Below are positions 5,159 through 5,782 of a DNA stretch of 5,782 nucleotides, piece after piece; the stretch's first letter is position 1, and each line of letters opens with the position of its first letter. The DNA is from Candidatus Nitrosopumilus sp. (GTDB taxonomy: Archaea > Thermoproteota > Nitrososphaeria > Nitrososphaerales > Nitrosopumilaceae). Position numbers and translations under genes: made by a program. The stretch spans positions 3,565 to 9,346 of the forward strand of contig JAPYTM010000030.1 of NCBI GenBank assembly GCA_029941825.1, read 5' to 3'. Below the pieces are notes generated by a model, which saw only the letters and a program-made list of their open reading frames with translations, searched no databases and was not told where the DNA came from.

Positions 5159-5358
5159 CTTCTTTTTACATTGGCTTTTTGTCGTTCTTTTCTTTCTTTG
5201 TAAGAGCTATAAAGAACAATAATTATTATTCCTGCTATTGCTGCATAAAATAGTGGAATAAGAGGTGGATCTCTCAAGTCTCCTGTAGATGGTTCGATAA
5301 ATGCTATAGGAATAGTTACAACCATAAAGATTAAGATTACTAAAAGATATTTATCCAT
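5146..5358 (-). CDS. Small two-helix membrane protein, unknown function
   Basis: Protein of 70 aa, not recognised. Two hydrophobic segments, about residues 4-21 and 34-51, are joined by a short acidic and proline-containing loop (EPSTGDLRDPPLIP). The C-terminus from about residue 54 is very basic (KERKERQ, KRRSKK). By the positive-inside rule both ends should be cytoplasmic and the loop outside, making a helical hairpin. The ATG is supported by a TATA box about 26 nt upstream. It is divergent from a 62-aa gene with the same layout and converges with the winged-helix gene. Such mini-proteins often modulate larger membrane complexes, but nothing here identifies a partner. Confidence 0.75.
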   Translation of the reverse strand: MDKYLLVILIFMVVTIPIAFIEPSTGDLRDPPLIPLFYAAIAGIIIIVLYSSYKERKERQKANVKRRSKK

Positions 5359-5379
5359 AAATTACTGGATTTACAAAAC

Positions 5380-5388
5380 CATATATCT
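5380..5388. promoter_or_regulatory. Shared palindromic TATA box of two divergent membrane-protein genes
   Basis: The perfectly symmetric ATATAT at 5381-5386 is centred at 5383.5. The ATG of the minus-strand gene begins at 5358 (25.5 nt away) and that of the plus-strand gene at 5411 (27.5 nt away). Both distances fit a leaderless start, and no second TATA-like element at the right distance is seen for either gene, so one box probably serves both directions. Confidence 0.6.
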
Positions 5389-5410
5389 TTTTGATTATAC
5401 AAAAAAAATT

Positions 5411-5599
5411 ATGACAAAAATGCTAGAAATGATAGGATTAGGATTTGTAGCAATTATGATTTTAGGATTTGTTGGATCACTTCAATCAATTGGGATTCCA
5501 ATGGGAGCAAGTAATCCATACTTTTGGGGATGTGCAGGTGGAACTCTAATTATTATCATATACAGAAAAAGAAAAAGAAAACAAGCAGGTCAAGAGTAA
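5411..5599 (+). CDS. Small two-helix membrane protein, unknown function
   Basis: Protein of 62 aa, not recognised. Hydrophobic segments at about residues 6-24 (MIGLGFVAIMILGFVGSL) and 37-51 (YFWGCAGGTLIIIIY) are Gly-rich, which favours close helix packing. The loop QSIGIPMGASNP lies between them, and the end is basic (YRKRKRKQ, 51-58). Both termini are predicted to be cytoplasmic. The layout of short N-terminus, helix, proline-containing loop, helix and Lys/Arg tail mirrors that of the divergent 70-aa protein although the sequences differ. The ATG is supported by the shared TATA box. A single Cys (C41) sits at the start of the second helix. Function and partner are unknown. Confidence 0.75.
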   Translation: MTKMLEMIGLGFVAIMILGFVGSLQSIGIPMGASNPYFWGCAGGTLIIIIYRKRKRKQAGQE

Positions 5600-5606
5600 A
5601 AATAAT

Positions 5607-5633
5607 TTCATAAAAAATTATGAATTGATCAAT
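5607..5633. repeat. A/T hairpin followed by a ten-base palindrome
   Basis: TTCATAA (5607-5613) pairs with TTATGAA (5618-5624) around four A residues. It is followed at once by the perfect palindrome ATTGATCAAT (5624-5633). Both lie between the 62-aa gene and the TATA box of the next small gene. The first may be a 3' end structure and the second a dimeric-regulator site; neither is proven. Confidence 0.35.
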
Positions 5634-5653
5634 GATTTATCAACCGACAGATC

Positions 5654-5659
5654 TATAAA
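5654..5659 (+). promoter_or_regulatory. TATA box upstream of the 30-codon gene
   Basis: TATAAA is centred at 5656.5, exactly 26.5 nt before GTG at 5683. This is the same spacing as at the S17e, winged-helix and 193-aa genes, and it points to a leaderless transcript that begins at GTG. Confidence 0.55.
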
Positions 5660-5682
5660 GGAGAATTTTAGTTAAGTTGCAA

Positions 5683-5775
5683 GTGAAAATGATAGATCAA
5701 ACTAAACAATGGTGGGAAGGTTTAGGAAAAGAACTAGAGACCGATATTGAAACCTTCGATGAAACAACTTCCTAA
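5683..5775 (+). CDS. Putative 30-aa acidic small protein
   Basis: A short frame from GTG at 5683 (or ATG at 5689, giving 28 aa) to TAA at 5773. The product is tryptophan-containing and acidic: after MKMIDQTKQ comes WWEGLGKELETDI and then ETFDETTS. The middle could form an amphipathic helix with W, L and I on one face. No family is recognised. Support for a real gene is the TATAAA box 26.5 nt upstream of GTG and the presence of ACC, TTC and TCC codons, which are less common in the surrounding A/T-rich genes and may mark high expression. Alternatively the transcript is a non-coding RNA. Confidence 0.45.
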   Translation: MKMIDQTKQWWEGLGKELETDIETFDETTS

Positions 5776-5782
5776 TAATTTT

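Overview
The window looks like a chromosomal segment of a low-GC Nitrosopumilus-type ammonia-oxidising archaeon (Nitrososphaerota/Thaumarchaeota). The evidence is an archaeal/eukaryotic-type ribosomal protein S17e, a small archaeal histone, a membrane-anchored blue-copper protein of the kind abundant in these archaea, a thaumarchaeal one-domain winged-helix regulator, strong A/T codon bias, and genes that mostly start about 26-27 nt downstream of a TATA box, as expected for leaderless transcripts. Identification is from sequence reading only; no database search was possible.

Left part (1-2035), housekeeping. From the left edge: the first 16 codons of a MoaD/ThiS-like ubiquitin-fold protein (minus, runs off the window), ribosomal protein S17e with an unusual acidic tail (minus), a TatD-family metal-dependent DNase with all its metal ligands (minus), a histone (plus), tRNA-Cys(GCA) (plus, 1557-1628), and a plastocyanin-like cupredoxin (minus). 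The stop codon of the cupredoxin gene overlaps the last base of the tRNA.

Middle (2105-3862), accessory. A 585-aa protein combines an N-terminal PD-(D/E)XK-type nuclease signature with an AIPR (abortive infection phage resistance) core. It is the best candidate for a defence function here and stands alone between ordinary genes. Behind it lies about 125 bp of intergenic DNA with a strong Shine-Dalgarno motif in front of a 12-codon frame.

Right part (3989-5775), small uncharacterised genes. A short zinc-ribbon-like protein (plus) converges on a 193-aa protein (minus) with a C/H-rich putative zinc site. The latter is divergent from a 93-aa winged-helix regulator (plus), and the intergenic space carries three ATCTGA copies overlapping both TATA boxes. 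The regulator converges on a 70-aa two-helix membrane protein (minus), which is divergent from a 62-aa two-helix membrane protein (plus). These two appear to share one palindromic TATA box placed almost equally from both start codons. At the right edge a 30-codon gene (5683-5775) is supported by a correctly spaced TATA box with a GTG start.

No CRISPR array, insertion sequence, rRNA or attachment-site repeat was seen.
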